A stretch of DNA of 64,000 bases from Acidithrix ferrooxidans (GCF_000949295.1 NZ_JXYS01000029.1:37059-101058); one strand, 5' to 3'; shown: positions 17,889 to 27,147, counted from the first letter of the stretch. Numbers and translations are program-made. Notes: generated by a model from the letters alone, not told the origin.

Positions 17889-19112
17889 TCAACCAGCTGG
17901 CACGCTTGAGGTTGTAGATGACGATGTCTGAGGAATTACATGCCCATTTGCATCCGTAGGCCGAGCAAAGGCGGCAATAAAGTCTCGAGCGGTACCTTCA
18001 AAGTAGCGAGCAGGCGGCCGCAGCATATTGTAGACCAGACGGGATCCATTACTAGGTAACGCTAGACCGTTATTTGTCGATGGATTGAAATAGAAGAAGT
18101 TGGTCCAAGTGGAGTTGATATCCATCTCCATAGCGCGAACGGCCCCTGCCCTAATGAGAATGTTCGCCAAGTTGGCAGTACTAAGACCCGCTCCTGCTGC
18201 ATAGATTATCGCTCCGTTAGCCGTCACACCGACTCCAGACCGCCAAACCAAAACAGCATTCCCAACAGTTGCCCCCCAAATGAGAAAGTTATTGGAGTAG
18301 ACCGCAGGATTAACTTTCCCATTATCGACAATCAATGATAGATTCTGTCGCACAGACGCCACATCTGAAGTTAGCGTCTGATCTCTACCCCACTGCACGA
18401 CATTGGCAGTACCATTTTTATAGATTACAAAAGACGCTGCGCCATTTACTAACGGATAGACCTGACGACCCTCAGAATACCAGCCGCCCTTGGCATCCTG
18501 CATTCTAAAGCCCGCGTTGAAGGCAGCGACCAAGCTTTGCTCTTCTGTCGTGGAAAATGGGGCCATGTAGGTCCATGGTCCATGACCTGGCTCTGCCGCC
18601 CCTGCAAAAAGGGTAAACGAGAGCAAATTCGGATCCATCCATGCCACTCCAGCCACAAGGGATGTATAGACCGTAGAAGGACGAATGGTCGTGGTGTAAA
18701 GACCAGCCACCCCGCCGATCAATCTACCCTGAGGCTGCCAAACGCCTTCTCCAGCTATAGACGGAGATACGAATGGAACCAAAGATTTAGGTGGGGGCAG
18801 ATGGGCAGGACCCTTAGCTATAGTTGTAGTCGTAGACTTCGTCACCTTGGCAATCGCCCCGGCTGGTGGTTTGCCACCTACTGGTGGCTTGTTGTGGCTA
18901 TACCAGAAGTTCTCTGCATAGCGAACAATAGAAGCTCCACCGTGACCACGAATCCACTCAACTGTCTTTACCCCCAAGCTACTACTACCAGGGGCAGTAA
19001 GGGCTGTTCCATAAGACCACGCTACGGTGGATATGAGAATTGCCCCAACTAAGACTATTGAAATTCTAAAATATCTTGGTCGAAAACGTCTACGGCTATA
19101 GGTTCTTTGCAT
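17889..19112 (-). CDS. phosphodiester glycosidase-like exported protein
   Basis: A 407-residue protein. A basic N-terminus (RTYSRRRFRPRYFR) and one hydrophobic segment at about residues 17-37 indicate a membrane anchor or signal. A Pro/Lys/Thr-rich linker follows to about residue 115. The C-terminal domain resembles the phosphodiester glycosidase (NAGPA/DUF2233) family: AAFNAGF, LSLIVDNGK, RSGVGVTANGAIIYAAG, then GAVRAMEMDINSTWT. The family trims phosphodiester-linked sugars; its bacterial substrates are mostly uncharacterised. It ends in a Thr/Ser tail. It stands 105 bases downstream of the histidine kinase gene, same strand, so may share that transcript. Confidence 0.78.
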   Translation of the reverse strand: MQRTYSRRRFRPRYFRISIVLVGAILISTVAWSYGTALTAPGSSSLGVKTVEWIRGHGGASIVRYAENFWYSHNKPPVGGKPPAGAIAKVTKSTTTTIAKGPAHLPPPKSLVPFVSPSIAGEGVWQPQGRLIGGVAGLYTTTIRPSTVYTSLVAGVAWMDPNLLSFTLFAGAAEPGHGPWTYMAPFSTTEEQSLVAAFNAGFRMQDAKGGWYSEGRQVYPLVNGAASFVIYKNGTANVVQWGRDQTLTSDVASVRQNLSLIVDNGKVNPAVYSNNFLIWGATVGNAVLVWRSGVGVTANGAIIYAAGAGLSTANLANILIRAGAVRAMEMDINSTWTNFFYFNPSTNNGLALPSNGSRLVYNMLRPPARYFEGTARDFIAAFARPTDANGHVIPQTSSSTTSSVPAG

Positions 19113-19217
19113 TATTCCACTTCTCGCTAATTTCTATTAGCTGAAAATCTTCATACCGACTGTAGCTGATTCAATAAAAGCCACAGGGCAAAAACTACCT
19201 ACTACAACATAAATGGT

Positions 19218-20819
19218 CTACGTATGAATTTGCTGAATTGACTCAACATCAAGGTCTGCAAAGTCTGGATCTATAGGAAGATGCAGTATAAACTCCGCTC
19301 CCCCTAATTCAGCAGGTTCAGCCGATACTTCAATTGTACCCTGATGAAGTTCAACCAACGCAGCGACGATCGACAGACCTAGCCCTGACCCGCCACTAAT
19401 TCGCGCGCGATCTTCATCAACCCTGTGAAACCTCTCGAAGACTTTCTCTCTCATCTCAGGTGCTATGCCCGGCCCATCGTCTCCGATGCGTAACTCAACG
19501 CTAGCCTCTCCATGGTAATCAATAGTTCTTAGACCAATCGAAATCGTAGATCTCGAATGGCGAGCAGCGTTTTCGAGTAAATTCCGGATGACACGTATTA
19601 TTTGATCCCTATCTGCCCTAACTCGCGCCGCGCTCACCCTAGTGGCATCCACGATCTTCTGATTGTGGATTCGAACCCGTCGAGCCTCTGCGGAGATAAT
19701 CTCATCTAGATCTACCGACTCTAGGGATGGTCGAATCACCTTTTCGTCGAGCTTGGCCAAGGTCAACAAATCTGCCACAATCCGCTGCATTCTCTGAGCT
19801 TCATCCAGCGCTGCATTCAAGGACTGAGGTATATCGGTGGCTTCTGGATGCAAAAGCGCCACCTCAAGTTCGGCCCGAATCGACGATATGGGACTTCTCA
19901 GCTCATGAGATGCGTCAGAGACGAACTGACGTTGACGCTCAGTCGAGACCTCAATTCGATCGAGCATTGCATTCATCGTAAAAGCAAGGGCCGCTATCTC
20001 ATCTTTTGTTTGTGGAACAAAGACTCGCCGATGCAGATTGGAACCGGAGATATCGCTAACTTCACTTCTGATCTTCTCAACCGGAGAAAGAGCTAGTCCT
20101 GTAACAAACCAAACGATCAATCCAACCAGTATCACCAAAAGTGGAAAGACAACAAAGAGCGACGTCTCAATAGCATTAATTGACTGTTCTCGCGAGGCTA
20201 ACGAAGCCCAGACAAAGACATAGACCTTAGCGCTAGCAAGCTTTTGATTCCCTGCGGCAGGACCTATCTCCTTTTTTGTAGTAAGAACTGGAGTCTCAGA
20301 TCGCTCTGGAAGTCCTATATCCGGAGTAGCTCCCGATGAGAACTTCACAATACTGAGTCCCTCGCTTGAAACCGGAACTGCAGCACCTACTATAACTCCG
20401 TTTGAATCACGAACAAAACGGCGATGAAGATTCGAAGCTGGAGGCGTATAGGTCAAGTTGACGGCACCTTGAGCCGGCGGAATCTTAGTGATTGGACCCA
20501 ATCCGCTAAAATTTCCAGTTGATGCTACTACGCGTCCCTGGGAATCAATGATTTGAACTCCCAAATCTCCCCGAGGAGCCGGCAATGGATTAAGAATATC
20601 CCTGCTGTGGAGCATAATAGATACAGTACCGAGCTCCGTGCGAGCTAAGTTCATGGCCGCCTGATCGAAGGCATCTAACGTATTACGAAGTAATACAACT
20701 CCAGCCAAAAAAAGGGCCAGAGAGACTACTAGAACTGCCGCAAACGTTGTCCGTGCACGTACGGACCTATAAAAGGATCGAGTCTTAGCCTTAACTTCGT
20801 TTTGTATCTTTCGATCCAT
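19218..20819 (-). CDS. sensor histidine kinase
   Basis: A 533-residue membrane kinase. Transmembrane segment one is at about residues 25-46, a roughly 160-residue extracytoplasmic domain follows, segment two is at about 224-246 (LFVVFPLLVILVGLIVWFVTGLAL), then HAMP. HisKA has the phosphorylated His in FVSDASHELRSPISSIRAE; the HATPase domain has the N-box VIRNLLENAARHS, the G1 box IGDDGPGIAPEM and the G2 box GGSGLGLSIV. It is probably the partner of the OmpR-type regulator encoded upstream on the same strand, although 531 non-coding bases separate them. Signal unknown. Confidence 0.92.
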   Translation of the reverse strand: MDRKIQNEVKAKTRSFYRSVRARTTFAAVLVVSLALFLAGVVLLRNTLDAFDQAAMNLARTELGTVSIMLHSRDILNPLPAPRGDLGVQIIDSQGRVVASTGNFSGLGPITKIPPAQGAVNLTYTPPASNLHRRFVRDSNGVIVGAAVPVSSEGLSIVKFSSGATPDIGLPERSETPVLTTKKEIGPAAGNQKLASAKVYVFVWASLASREQSINAIETSLFVVFPLLVILVGLIVWFVTGLALSPVEKIRSEVSDISGSNLHRRVFVPQTKDEIAALAFTMNAMLDRIEVSTERQRQFVSDASHELRSPISSIRAELEVALLHPEATDIPQSLNAALDEAQRMQRIVADLLTLAKLDEKVIRPSLESVDLDEIISAEARRVRIHNQKIVDATRVSAARVRADRDQIIRVIRNLLENAARHSRSTISIGLRTIDYHGEASVELRIGDDGPGIAPEMREKVFERFHRVDEDRARISGGSGLGLSIVAALVELHQGTIEVSAEPAELGGAEFILHLPIDPDFADLDVESIQQIHT

Positions 20820-21350
20820 TGCCAGCTTGACACCACTTTTTCACACACGTCTAGATGACTTTTCAAAACAAATCAACCTAGAGCCACCGAGCTACGACCT
20901 CCCCAAAAAAGAGATGGATCCCAGCTACGGAATCAACCAACTCTAAACCAAAAAAACACATTGGCACGTAAGATCTAAAACAAAAAATATAGTCAACATC
21001 CAGAAAGCGCCAACACGCTCAGAAAGTCAGACCTGCACCAAAGACAAAGCTCCAGGTCTCTAAATCAAGCCACAGCGCAAACCGTATCCGCGGTAAAAAA
21101 GCGTTGACTAAAAGCTCCAGCGACGATAAGCAACAGAATCCATACAGATGCTAACGGATGAAGATCGGCTGAACTTTAGGTGAGATGACGCCTGAGACCT
21201 GTCCTGGATATAACGCCCAGGGATCATTGGGCTACTTTTAAGCGCAAACCTCCCTGAATGTAAACTGTGATTTAAAGCCAGAACGCAAATCACCGACAAA
21301 GACGAAACACACAAACAAACAGGCCAATCGAAGTGCGCCAAGCAGGCAAA
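20820..21350. other. non-coding gap between regulator and kinase
   Basis: 531 bases separate the two genes of an apparent two-component pair. A 77-codon minus-strand frame (21108-21341) resembles no family and is not convincing. The gap may carry a separate kinase promoter or a deleted gene. Confidence 0.4.
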
Positions 21351-22025
21351 TTATGATATGACATAACCAGCTCCTCGAATAGTTCGAATTGTCTTTGTTC
21401 CAAATGGTGCATCGATCTTCTTGCGCAGATATCCGACATAGACCTCAACGATGTTTGAGTCACCTTCGAAGTCATAGTCCCAAACGTGCTCTATGATTTC
21501 AGATTTGGTCAACACCTCGCCTTTTCGCCGAAGCAAAAGCTCGAGTAAAGAAAATTCTCGAGATGTCAGTTCAATCTCCACCAAACCACGGCTCACTCCA
21601 TGGCTCGCTGGGTCAAGAATCAAATCATCGACGCTCAACTGGGCTGGCCGAGAAGGCGATGACCGCCGCAGCAGGGCCCGAATCCGAGCTAACAATACTG
21701 TAAAAGAAAATGGCTTCGATAAAAAGTCGTCAGCGCCGGTATCTAATGCCTCGGCCTCATCGAGTTCTCCATCCTTTGCAGTTAGCATCATTATCGGGCA
21801 CCAAATCTCAGATTCACGAAGCATTGCACATAGCTTAAATCCATTGATCCCGGGCAACATAATGTCAAGAAGGATCACATCATATGGGCTCTCCTTGGCT
21901 AGTCGCAAACCTTCAGTTCCACTATTTGCTATATCGACTGCGAAACCCTCAGCCTGCAAGCCACGTCGTAACGCCTCGGCGAGCCTTACCTCGTCCTCAA
22001 CAACCAGCAGCCGCATATCACTCAC
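21351..22025 (-). CDS. OmpR-family response regulator
   Basis: A 224-residue regulator. The receiver domain has the acidic pair in VVEDE, the phosphoacceptor Asp in VILLDIMLPG, the Thr/Ser switch in MMLTAKD and the Lys in LSKPFSF. The winged-helix DNA-binding domain follows (ELTSREFSLLELLLRRKGEVLTK, DSNIVEVYVGYLRKKID, IRTIRGAGYVIS). The listed start is GTG; an ATG at 22016 has AGGTGAG four bases upstream and is at least as likely. It probably pairs with the histidine kinase at 19.2-20.8 kb. Confidence 0.93.
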   Translation of the reverse strand: MSDMRLLVVEDEVRLAEALRRGLQAEGFAVDIANSGTEGLRLAKESPYDVILLDIMLPGINGFKLCAMLRESEIWCPIMMLTAKDGELDEAEALDTGADDFLSKPFSFTVLLARIRALLRRSSPSRPAQLSVDDLILDPASHGVSRGLVEIELTSREFSLLELLLRRKGEVLTKSEIIEHVWDYDFEGDSNIVEVYVGYLRKKIDAPFGTKTIRTIRGAGYVIS

Positions 22026-22190
22026 CTAACCTAAAATCTGGCACCAAGATTATCAAGAACCCACCGACATTATAAGTAATCTTCATGAAAGCTAACAAAG
22101 AGTCAAATTTATAAATCGGCAAAGGTCTATTCTCACTTTGAAAAATAGGCTAACCTTTGGTTTTAGATCACATCAACCAAGGAGCTTTCA

Positions 22191-22382
22191 ATGAAAGTAG
22201 AAGTCGACTTTGAAAAGTGTCAGTCAAATGCAATTTGCATGCGAATTGCGCCAACAATCTTTGAAGTTAGAGAAGACGGATATCTCTACGTTCTAAACGA
22301 TACACCAGACGAAGAACTTCGCGAAACATTGATCGAAGCGGTTGAATCGTGTCCGACCCAAGCGCTCTCGATCATAGGTTGA
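22191..22382 (+). CDS. small ferredoxin, probably [3Fe-4S]
   Basis: A 63-residue ferredoxin. Only three cysteines are present: Cys10 and Cys16 in KCQSNAICMRIAP and Cys54 in VESCPTQAL, the pattern of the single-cluster [3Fe-4S] ferredoxins that serve actinobacterial cytochromes P450 and other oxygenases. AAGGAG lies seven bases before the ATG. No P450 or reductase is adjacent, so the partner is unknown. TAGGCTAACCT, which matches one half of an IdeR/DtxR-type iron box, lies about 40 bases upstream, but the other half is absent. Confidence 0.9.
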   Translation: MKVEVDFEKCQSNAICMRIAPTIFEVREDGYLYVLNDTPDEELRETLIEAVESCPTQALSIIG

Positions 22383-22735
22383 AGATGATCCACCAAAGAT
22401 AACGCAATTTAGACGATAACCAACTAGGCAATTTCAAAAGCCACACGCTTGAGGTGCTCAAATCAACTTCATTTGTTCAGGCTGTAATCACCTCGAACTC
22501 TAGCGAGCCTTCAAATATGGCAAGTGGTAACTGCATTGGTCCAAAGCGCCTACTTTGCCCCATCATTAGAAACACGTGCCCTATGTGTTACCTGCTGTAT
22601 CTAATACCTAAAATCTTACCGCTAGAACCCCAAGCGAAAATACTTGCCATTTTATCTAGAGTCCAGTTGCAAAGGCCGAGTGAAATCGGGCTAATTATGG
22701 CGAAGAGAGATACCTCTAGCTGCTGACATCCCTGA

Positions 22736-22755
22736 CCAAGGGCCATGGCCCTTGG
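22736..22755. repeat. perfect 20-base palindrome
   Basis: CCAAGGGCCATGGCCCTTGG is its own reverse complement. It has no loop, so it is better suited to binding a dimeric protein than to a terminator. Confidence 0.6.
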
Positions 22756-22869
22756 GGATCAAAATTCTGAGGACAGCCAGTCGCCCTGGATAGATTTCGT
22801 CCAAAGCAAAAAGAAATGATTTCAGAAGCGACCAACAAAGACGATACAGATATAGAAGATTAAACGAAG

Positions 22870-22892
22870 AAGGAGGCGCTATGCGCCTCCTT
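22870..22892. terminator. strong GC-rich hairpin
   Basis: AAGGAGGCGC (22870-22879) and GCGCCTCCTT (22883-22892) pair perfectly around a three-base loop. No long T-run follows on either strand. It may serve as a terminator or the 3' hairpin of a small RNA. Confidence 0.5.
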
Positions 22893-23121
22893 GACTTCCC
22901 CCATCCAGAAAAAGCAAGCGCCTGGAAATCCCCACTACACTGACCAAACTCCCCCAAGTTGCTTTCGCACGGCCTGTGAATTTCCTTGCGCTTCACTGAG
23001 AACCAGTATACACACCAGTGACTTAAGTCACAAATCACTAAAGGTAGAAACCTCTAAAAAAAATTAAAATCTGATGAAATTATTGCCGCAGGGAAGGATT
23101 TATCAGCCACAAAGAGGAATT

Positions 23122-23868
23122 TCACCTCTTTTTTGGACCATAACCTGTTCGTTCAAGCTCGAAAGCCAACTCCGGACCACCGCTACGATTTATGTGTCCA
23201 TCTTCAAAGACGTGCACAAAGTCAGGCTCGAGCTCACGCAGAAGGCGGGAGTAATGAGTGATGACAAGTACACCTAGCCCCTCTTCCTTAACCATCAAAG
23301 CGATACGGCGAGAGACGTCACGCAGAGCATCAATATCTAGACCGGAATCGAGCTCGTCCAAGATCGCAATCTTCGCGCCGAAGGTAGCCAGCTGAAAGGT
23401 CTCGGCCCGCTTTTTCTCGCCACCAGAAAATCCAACGTTTACACTTCGCGAAAGAAGCTCTGGCGAAAGACCAATTGCAACTGCCTCTTTACTTAAGTCT
23501 TTAGCAGCCAACCTAGCTTCGTCCAAATTCAGCTCACGGGCAAGGTCATCAAAGCTCACGCCCACCAGTTCGGGAGGGTACTGGGCAATCATGAACAACC
23601 CAGCCCGGGCCCTTTGGTAGGTCGGAAGATTAGTAAGTTCCAAATCATTCAAAAAAATCCCGCCAGAGGTCACCACATATGGATTCTTTCCCATGATGGT
23701 AGATGCAAGCGTCGTCTTGCCTGAGCCATTAGGGCCCATTATCGCGTGGACTTCGCCGGCCTTTATAGTCAAATCAACGCCCTTGACTATCTCTTTGTGG
23801 TCTATCTCAATATGAAGATCCACAAGGCGCATGACCGAATCTACTGAGGTCTTGGCAGCTATCGTCAT
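23122..23868 (-). CDS. sufC: FeS cluster assembly ATPase SufC (second copy)
   Basis: About 248 residues. Walker A GPNGSGKTTLAS, Q-loop region MIAQYPPELVGVSF, signature FSGGEKKRAE, Walker B IAILDELDSGLDIDALR and H-loop VITHYSR are all intact. I choose the ATG at 23868 because it overlaps the stop of the Rieske gene as ATGA; an ATG 15 bases upstream is also in frame. The order sufD-Rieske-sufC matches the central part of the usual actinobacterial suf operon, so this is probably the ancestral scaffold ATPase, and the copy beside sufS at 14.6 kb is the extra one. Confidence 0.94.
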   Translation of the reverse strand: MTIAAKTSVDSVMRLVDLHIEIDHKEIVKGVDLTIKAGEVHAIMGPNGSGKTTLASTIMGKNPYVVTSGGIFLNDLELTNLPTYQRARAGLFMIAQYPPELVGVSFDDLARELNLDEARLAAKDLSKEAVAIGLSPELLSRSVNVGFSGGEKKRAETFQLATFGAKIAILDELDSGLDIDALRDVSRRIALMVKEEGLGVLVITHYSRLLRELEPDFVHVFEDGHINRSGGPELAFELERTGYGPKKR

Positions 23869-24182
23869 TTGATTGTCACCCATAACTTTCCATCTTCTAC
23901 GTGAACGTCATAGACGGGCACAGCACGCGTTGCAGGTAGCGTAGTGGGCTTGCCTGTGACAAGAGAGAAAGTACTTCCGTGCTTCCAGCACTCCAGTTCC
24001 TTCTCTTGCGAATAGACTTCACCTTCGCTCAATGCATAATCTGCGTGGCTGCATTTGTCTCCAATGGCATAAAAATCATCGCCTATTCTGACAATTGCTA
24101 TTCGATGACCACCGACCTCGACGCTTCGCGCCTTTCCGACCTCGAACTCTTCAACCGTTCCAAGAGCGATACTATCGTGCAT
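23865..24182 (-). CDS. Rieske [2Fe-2S] protein of the suf operon
   Basis: A 105-residue Rieske-fold protein. The cluster ligands are seen as C-x-H in GDKCSHADYALSEG and C-x2-H in ECWKHGSTFSL. Such ferredoxin-like subunits commonly sit between sufD and sufC in actinobacteria, usually annotated as a non-heme iron oxygenase ferredoxin subunit; their role in the SUF pathway is not established here. The start overlaps the sufD stop as TAATG and the end overlaps sufC as ATGA, so the three genes are translationally coupled. Confidence 0.93.
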   Translation of the reverse strand: MHDSIALGTVEEFEVGKARSVEVGGHRIAIVRIGDDFYAIGDKCSHADYALSEGEVYSQEKELECWKHGSTFSLVTGKPTTLPATRAVPVYDVHVEDGKLWVTIK

Positions 24183-25474
24183 TACAAGGTCTCCCTCAAT
24201 TTGATATCAACCAATTCATTGATTACCTCAACCGCCTCTGACGAAGCGATCCCCTCCATAATCTCGTTGAAAAACCCCTTAACGATAATCCGCTTGGCAC
24301 GTTCTGGGTCAATTCCGCGAGATTCCAAATAAAAGACCATCTCTGGATCGATCGGTCCTACTGCTGACGCATGCGAACATCGAACATTGTTCTCTCTGAT
24401 ATCCAAATTTGGCACCGAATCAGCGCGCGCGCCTTCAGAAAGCACGAGGTTTCGATTTGTCTGAAAGGCATCGGAACGCGAGGCGCCCTCTTCAATGCGG
24501 ACTAAACCAGAGTATACCGAGTGCGAATTCTCCGAAACTGCCCCTTTGAAGAGCAACTCCGAAAAGGTATTTGGAGCATGATGATCCTGGAGAGTGCGAA
24601 AGTCTAGCATCTGGCTACCGCTTGCAAAATAAGCAGCCTTCAGGTAGGCCTTGGCATCGGCTCCATCCAAGTGGCTCTCCGCGCGAACACGAGCGTAGCT
24701 ACCGCCAAAGCTAAAAACGCCAAATTCAAGCTTGGCATGATCGCTAATGCGTGCCGAGCAGTTGGCAACGATATAACCATCTTTAGAAAGGTCTTGAATC
24801 TGATAGTGATAGAGGTTGGAGCCTGCCCCTAAGCAACTAAGAAAGTTTGCCCCTACGAAGGAGACAGAAGGCTCCGAAGATATGAACTCAATGACATTTG
24901 CTTGGGATCCATCTCCCAAAACCACGACAACGCGTGGCAAAAACGCCACATCCTCACCAGGCACCCTGTAGCTTATGACTATCGGTTCATCAATCTTCGC
25001 ATTGTCGGCAATCGATATGACGTAATGATCTTGCGAGTACGCCAAGGAGTATGCAGAAAAAAAGTCGTCCATCAATAGATACTCGTCCCAATGAGGTTTT
25101 GTTATATCAGAGATATGAGAGACACTGAGAACCTCAGAGTTTTTAGCCTGGTCATAGATGTCCAAAGAACCTGGAGCAACTTCTAGATACAGTGAAGAAG
25201 ATGCCACGAGAGATGCTTTTAGGCCATCTAATAGCGGTGGAACTCCATCGAATAGCTTGATTATTGGCTTTGAAAGGCCAACTCTTAACGAGAGTGAAGT
25301 CAAATCCTCAACTCTCGAATAACGCCAAATCTCCTCGCTGGGAGCTGGAAAGCCAATTTCGATCGCCTTTTTCCGGGCGTCCTCCCGAAGAGAGGTTAGC
25401 CAAGAGCCATCCCCTCCTAAAACAGTCTGGTTTTCAAGTTCGAATGCTTGGACGCTGCCAATTTCGCTCGACAC
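24182..25474 (-). CDS. sufD: FeS cluster assembly protein SufD
   Basis: About 430 residues. The C-terminal SufB/SufD beta-helix domain is clear: DFRTLQDHHAPNTFSELLFKG, SVYSGLVRIEEGASRSDAFQ and the end ASAVGPIDPEMVFYLESRGI. Upstream, EEIWRYSRVEDL is a SufD N-terminal motif. I choose the GTG at 25474, preceded by GAGG five bases upstream. A GTG at 25516 is in frame but has no ribosome binding site and lies inside the palindromic operator (25504-25527). SufD pairs with SufB (encoded 16 kb away) and SufC to form the scaffold. Confidence 0.92.
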   Translation of the reverse strand: MSSEIGSVQAFELENQTVLGGDGSWLTSLREDARKKAIEIGFPAPSEEIWRYSRVEDLTSLSLRVGLSKPIIKLFDGVPPLLDGLKASLVASSSLYLEVAPGSLDIYDQAKNSEVLSVSHISDITKPHWDEYLLMDDFFSAYSLAYSQDHYVISIADNAKIDEPIVISYRVPGEDVAFLPRVVVVLGDGSQANVIEFISSEPSVSFVGANFLSCLGAGSNLYHYQIQDLSKDGYIVANCSARISDHAKLEFGVFSFGGSYARVRAESHLDGADAKAYLKAAYFASGSQMLDFRTLQDHHAPNTFSELLFKGAVSENSHSVYSGLVRIEEGASRSDAFQTNRNLVLSEGARADSVPNLDIRENNVRCSHASAVGPIDPEMVFYLESRGIDPERAKRIIVKGFFNEIMEGIASSEAVEVINELVDIKLRETL

Positions 25475-25503
25475 GGTCACCTCGATCGCAATTTCAAAAA
25501 TAA

Positions 25504-25527
25504 TTTCTCCTATCACGATAGTAGAAT
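25504..25527. promoter_or_regulatory. suf-type palindromic operator upstream of sufD
   Basis: TTTCTCCTAT-CACG-ATAGTAGAAT, 28 bases upstream of the GTG start. The left half, with three more bases (TAA) in front, is identical to the sufB site: 13 bases in a row. The right half differs at two positions from the exact palindrome. Confidence 0.65.
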
Positions 25528-25724
25528 CCCAATTGGAATTCGCCTACAAACGGATTGTCAAACCTAGTTCTTCAAATTTGCAAAGGAATATCGGCGACTT
25601 CAGCCCATTTGCAAGCCAATCCTTCCAGACCGAATTAATGGATCTAACCCGGCCAAGAGCCACAATGTAGGGCAAATCTAGATAATCGAAAAAACCGACA
25701 ATTTGTTGATGTTAGCATTATGAA

Positions 25725-26534
25725 ATGTCTAGTAACCAATGTATCGAATACAAAATCAATGGCCACATTGGTCACGTAATCCTCTCACGTCAAGAGCGAA
25801 GAAATGCAATGAATCCTGCATTCTTCGAAGAATTCCCTCTAGCCATCAAAGAGTTAGTTAAAGATGGCCAAGTCAGAGCCATCGTAATTAGTTCAAGTGG
25901 AAATGACTTTACAGTCGGCCTAGATCTAAAAGAGTCGATACTCCATTCACCTGGTGGATCAGTAGCTAAATCGGCTTCGATCATGTACGAAAGAGTCAAA
26001 GCTCTGCAGGACTCTTTTTCAGTCTTAGAAAATACTTCGATTCCTGTAATCGCCGCGATCAGCGGATATTGTATCGGTGGCGGTGTCGATTTGATTGCTG
26101 CATGTGATATCCGAATCGCATCTGCGGATGCAATCTTTTCCATAAGGGAAGCCAAGATCGCTATCGTTGCCGACCTGGGATCTCTGCAAAGGCTTCCCTC
26201 GATAATTCCACGAGGCCACCTTTATGAGCTCGCACTAACGGCTGAGGACTTTGGAGCCGACCGAGCCCTAGAGATAAACTTAATCAATAGGATACTCCCG
26301 ACAAAAGAAGAAGTAATTGAAGCAGCCTTTGAGGTTGCTAAAAAAATCGCTGCCAACTCGCCGCTCGCCACAGCTGGCACAAAAAATATTCTCAATTCAG
26401 TTTATGGTCACCACCTATCTGAAGACCTTGACAGGGTTGGCCTTTGGAACTCAGCCTTCCTGCGCTCAAATGACCTAAACGAAGCCATTGGCTCCTTCAT
26501 AGAAAAGCGACCCCCTAACTTTACCGGAGAGTAG
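25725..26534 (+). CDS. enoyl-CoA hydratase/isomerase family, dienoyl-CoA isomerase-like
   Basis: A 269-residue crotonase-fold protein. The oxyanion-hole segments are DFTVGLDLK and AISGYCIGGGVDLIAACD. The segment REAKIAIVADLGSLQRLP resembles that of delta3,5-delta2,4-dienoyl-CoA isomerase, where an acidic pair (a Glu and the Asp before LG.LQRLP) performs the proton shuttle; both acids are present here. I therefore favour isomerisation of dienoyl-CoA intermediates from odd-position double bonds over hydration, by family resemblance. ATG with no strong ribosome binding site. It is a single gene between the suf locus and a strong hairpin. Confidence 0.88.
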   Translation: MSSNQCIEYKINGHIGHVILSRQERRNAMNPAFFEEFPLAIKELVKDGQVRAIVISSSGNDFTVGLDLKESILHSPGGSVAKSASIMYERVKALQDSFSVLENTSIPVIAAISGYCIGGGVDLIAACDIRIASADAIFSIREAKIAIVADLGSLQRLPSIIPRGHLYELALTAEDFGADRALEINLINRILPTKEEVIEAAFEVAKKIAANSPLATAGTKNILNSVYGHHLSEDLDRVGLWNSAFLRSNDLNEAIGSFIEKRPPNFTGE

Positions 26535-26610
26535 TAAGGTAGATGGCAAGGCAGATGGGCCACAAAGACCCAACGTAGTAAGAGGCGGACACCACAGCCA
26601 AATAAAAGAT

Positions 26611-26652
26611 CTAAATCACCTTATTGGATTCTCGCTCAATAAGGTGATTTAG
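26611..26652. terminator. perfect 16-base hairpin after the crotonase gene
   Basis: The arms 26611-26626 and 26637-26652 are exact reverse complements around a ten-base loop. It sits 77 bases after the crotonase stop and 154 bases beyond the convergent gene's stop. No T-run follows on either strand, so a bidirectional, factor-assisted terminator is the simplest reading. Confidence 0.6.
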
Positions 26653-26805
26653 CACCTTGTCGAACCGCCATTTCCAAGGTATCCATAAATTGAGCGAAAT
26701 GGAACGCGACGTGCTAGACCTCAGATTGGGCTTGGTTCGCCCATCGCGTACAACACATCCCGTACGACAAAAGACGAGCTTTTATCGCCGAATAAGCTAC
26801 CTTAC

Positions 26806-27147
26806 CTAGTCGCGATCTTTGCGTCGGAAAAGGCCTCGCCGTTTCTTCGATTCTTTTAATTCGTTCATCGTGTCAAAGACTGCGGAATTGACAACATCTT
26901 CAGCACGATTTAAGAGCTCCTCGATATCGCGCTCTTCGTCTTGCGGGATATCGATAGGAACCACAGGCGGCGAAACCAATTTTCCATGTTGCCAACCAAC
27001 ATCTGCAAGTCTTCGCTCATATTTCGGACAATTATCTGGACACTTCCATGGTGCCTCTGGGGCAAGGCCCAAAACGCAATACCTCGCAACATCGCCCGTA
27101 TCATATGTACGGCTCTGATAGTTTTTACACTCTTGACGCATCCCCAT
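26806..27147 (-). CDS. Cys-rich conserved protein, unknown function
   Basis: About 113 residues from the ATG at 27147, preceded by GAAGG nine bases upstream; a TTG at 27186 would add 13 residues. The N-terminal half has a compact set of cysteines (QECKNYQSRTY, RYCVLGLAPEAPWKCPDNCPKYERR), likely a metal-binding or zinc-ribbon-like module. The C-terminal half is acidic helix (DEERDIEELLNRAEDVV) ending in a basic tail (KKRRGLFRRKDRD). I have an impression of similar proteins in other acidimicrobia but cannot name a family. No operon partner. Confidence 0.7.
   Translation of the reverse strand: MGMRQECKNYQSRTYDTGDVARYCVLGLAPEAPWKCPDNCPKYERRLADVGWQHGKLVSPPVVPIDIPQDEERDIEELLNRAEDVVNSAVFDTMNELKESKKRRGLFRRKDRD

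Larger units (their letters stand above)
22383..23121. other. 739-base non-coding gap with two strong palindromes
   Basis: Between the ferredoxin and the convergent end of sufC2. It contains a perfect 20-base palindrome at 22736-22755 and a 10-base-stem hairpin at 22870-22892. A 90-codon plus frame (22454-22726) looks like chance. The arrangement could be a small RNA gene or a decayed element. Confidence 0.4.

Noticed and set aside
22141..22165. IdeR/DtxR iron box upstream of the ferredoxin
   Set aside because: Only one half (TAGGCTAACCT) matches; the left half is A-rich and does not fit, so I mention it only as a weak hint.
22454..22726. 90-codon plus frame
   Set aside because: No domain, no ribosome site, and the encoded sequence looks like translated non-coding DNA.
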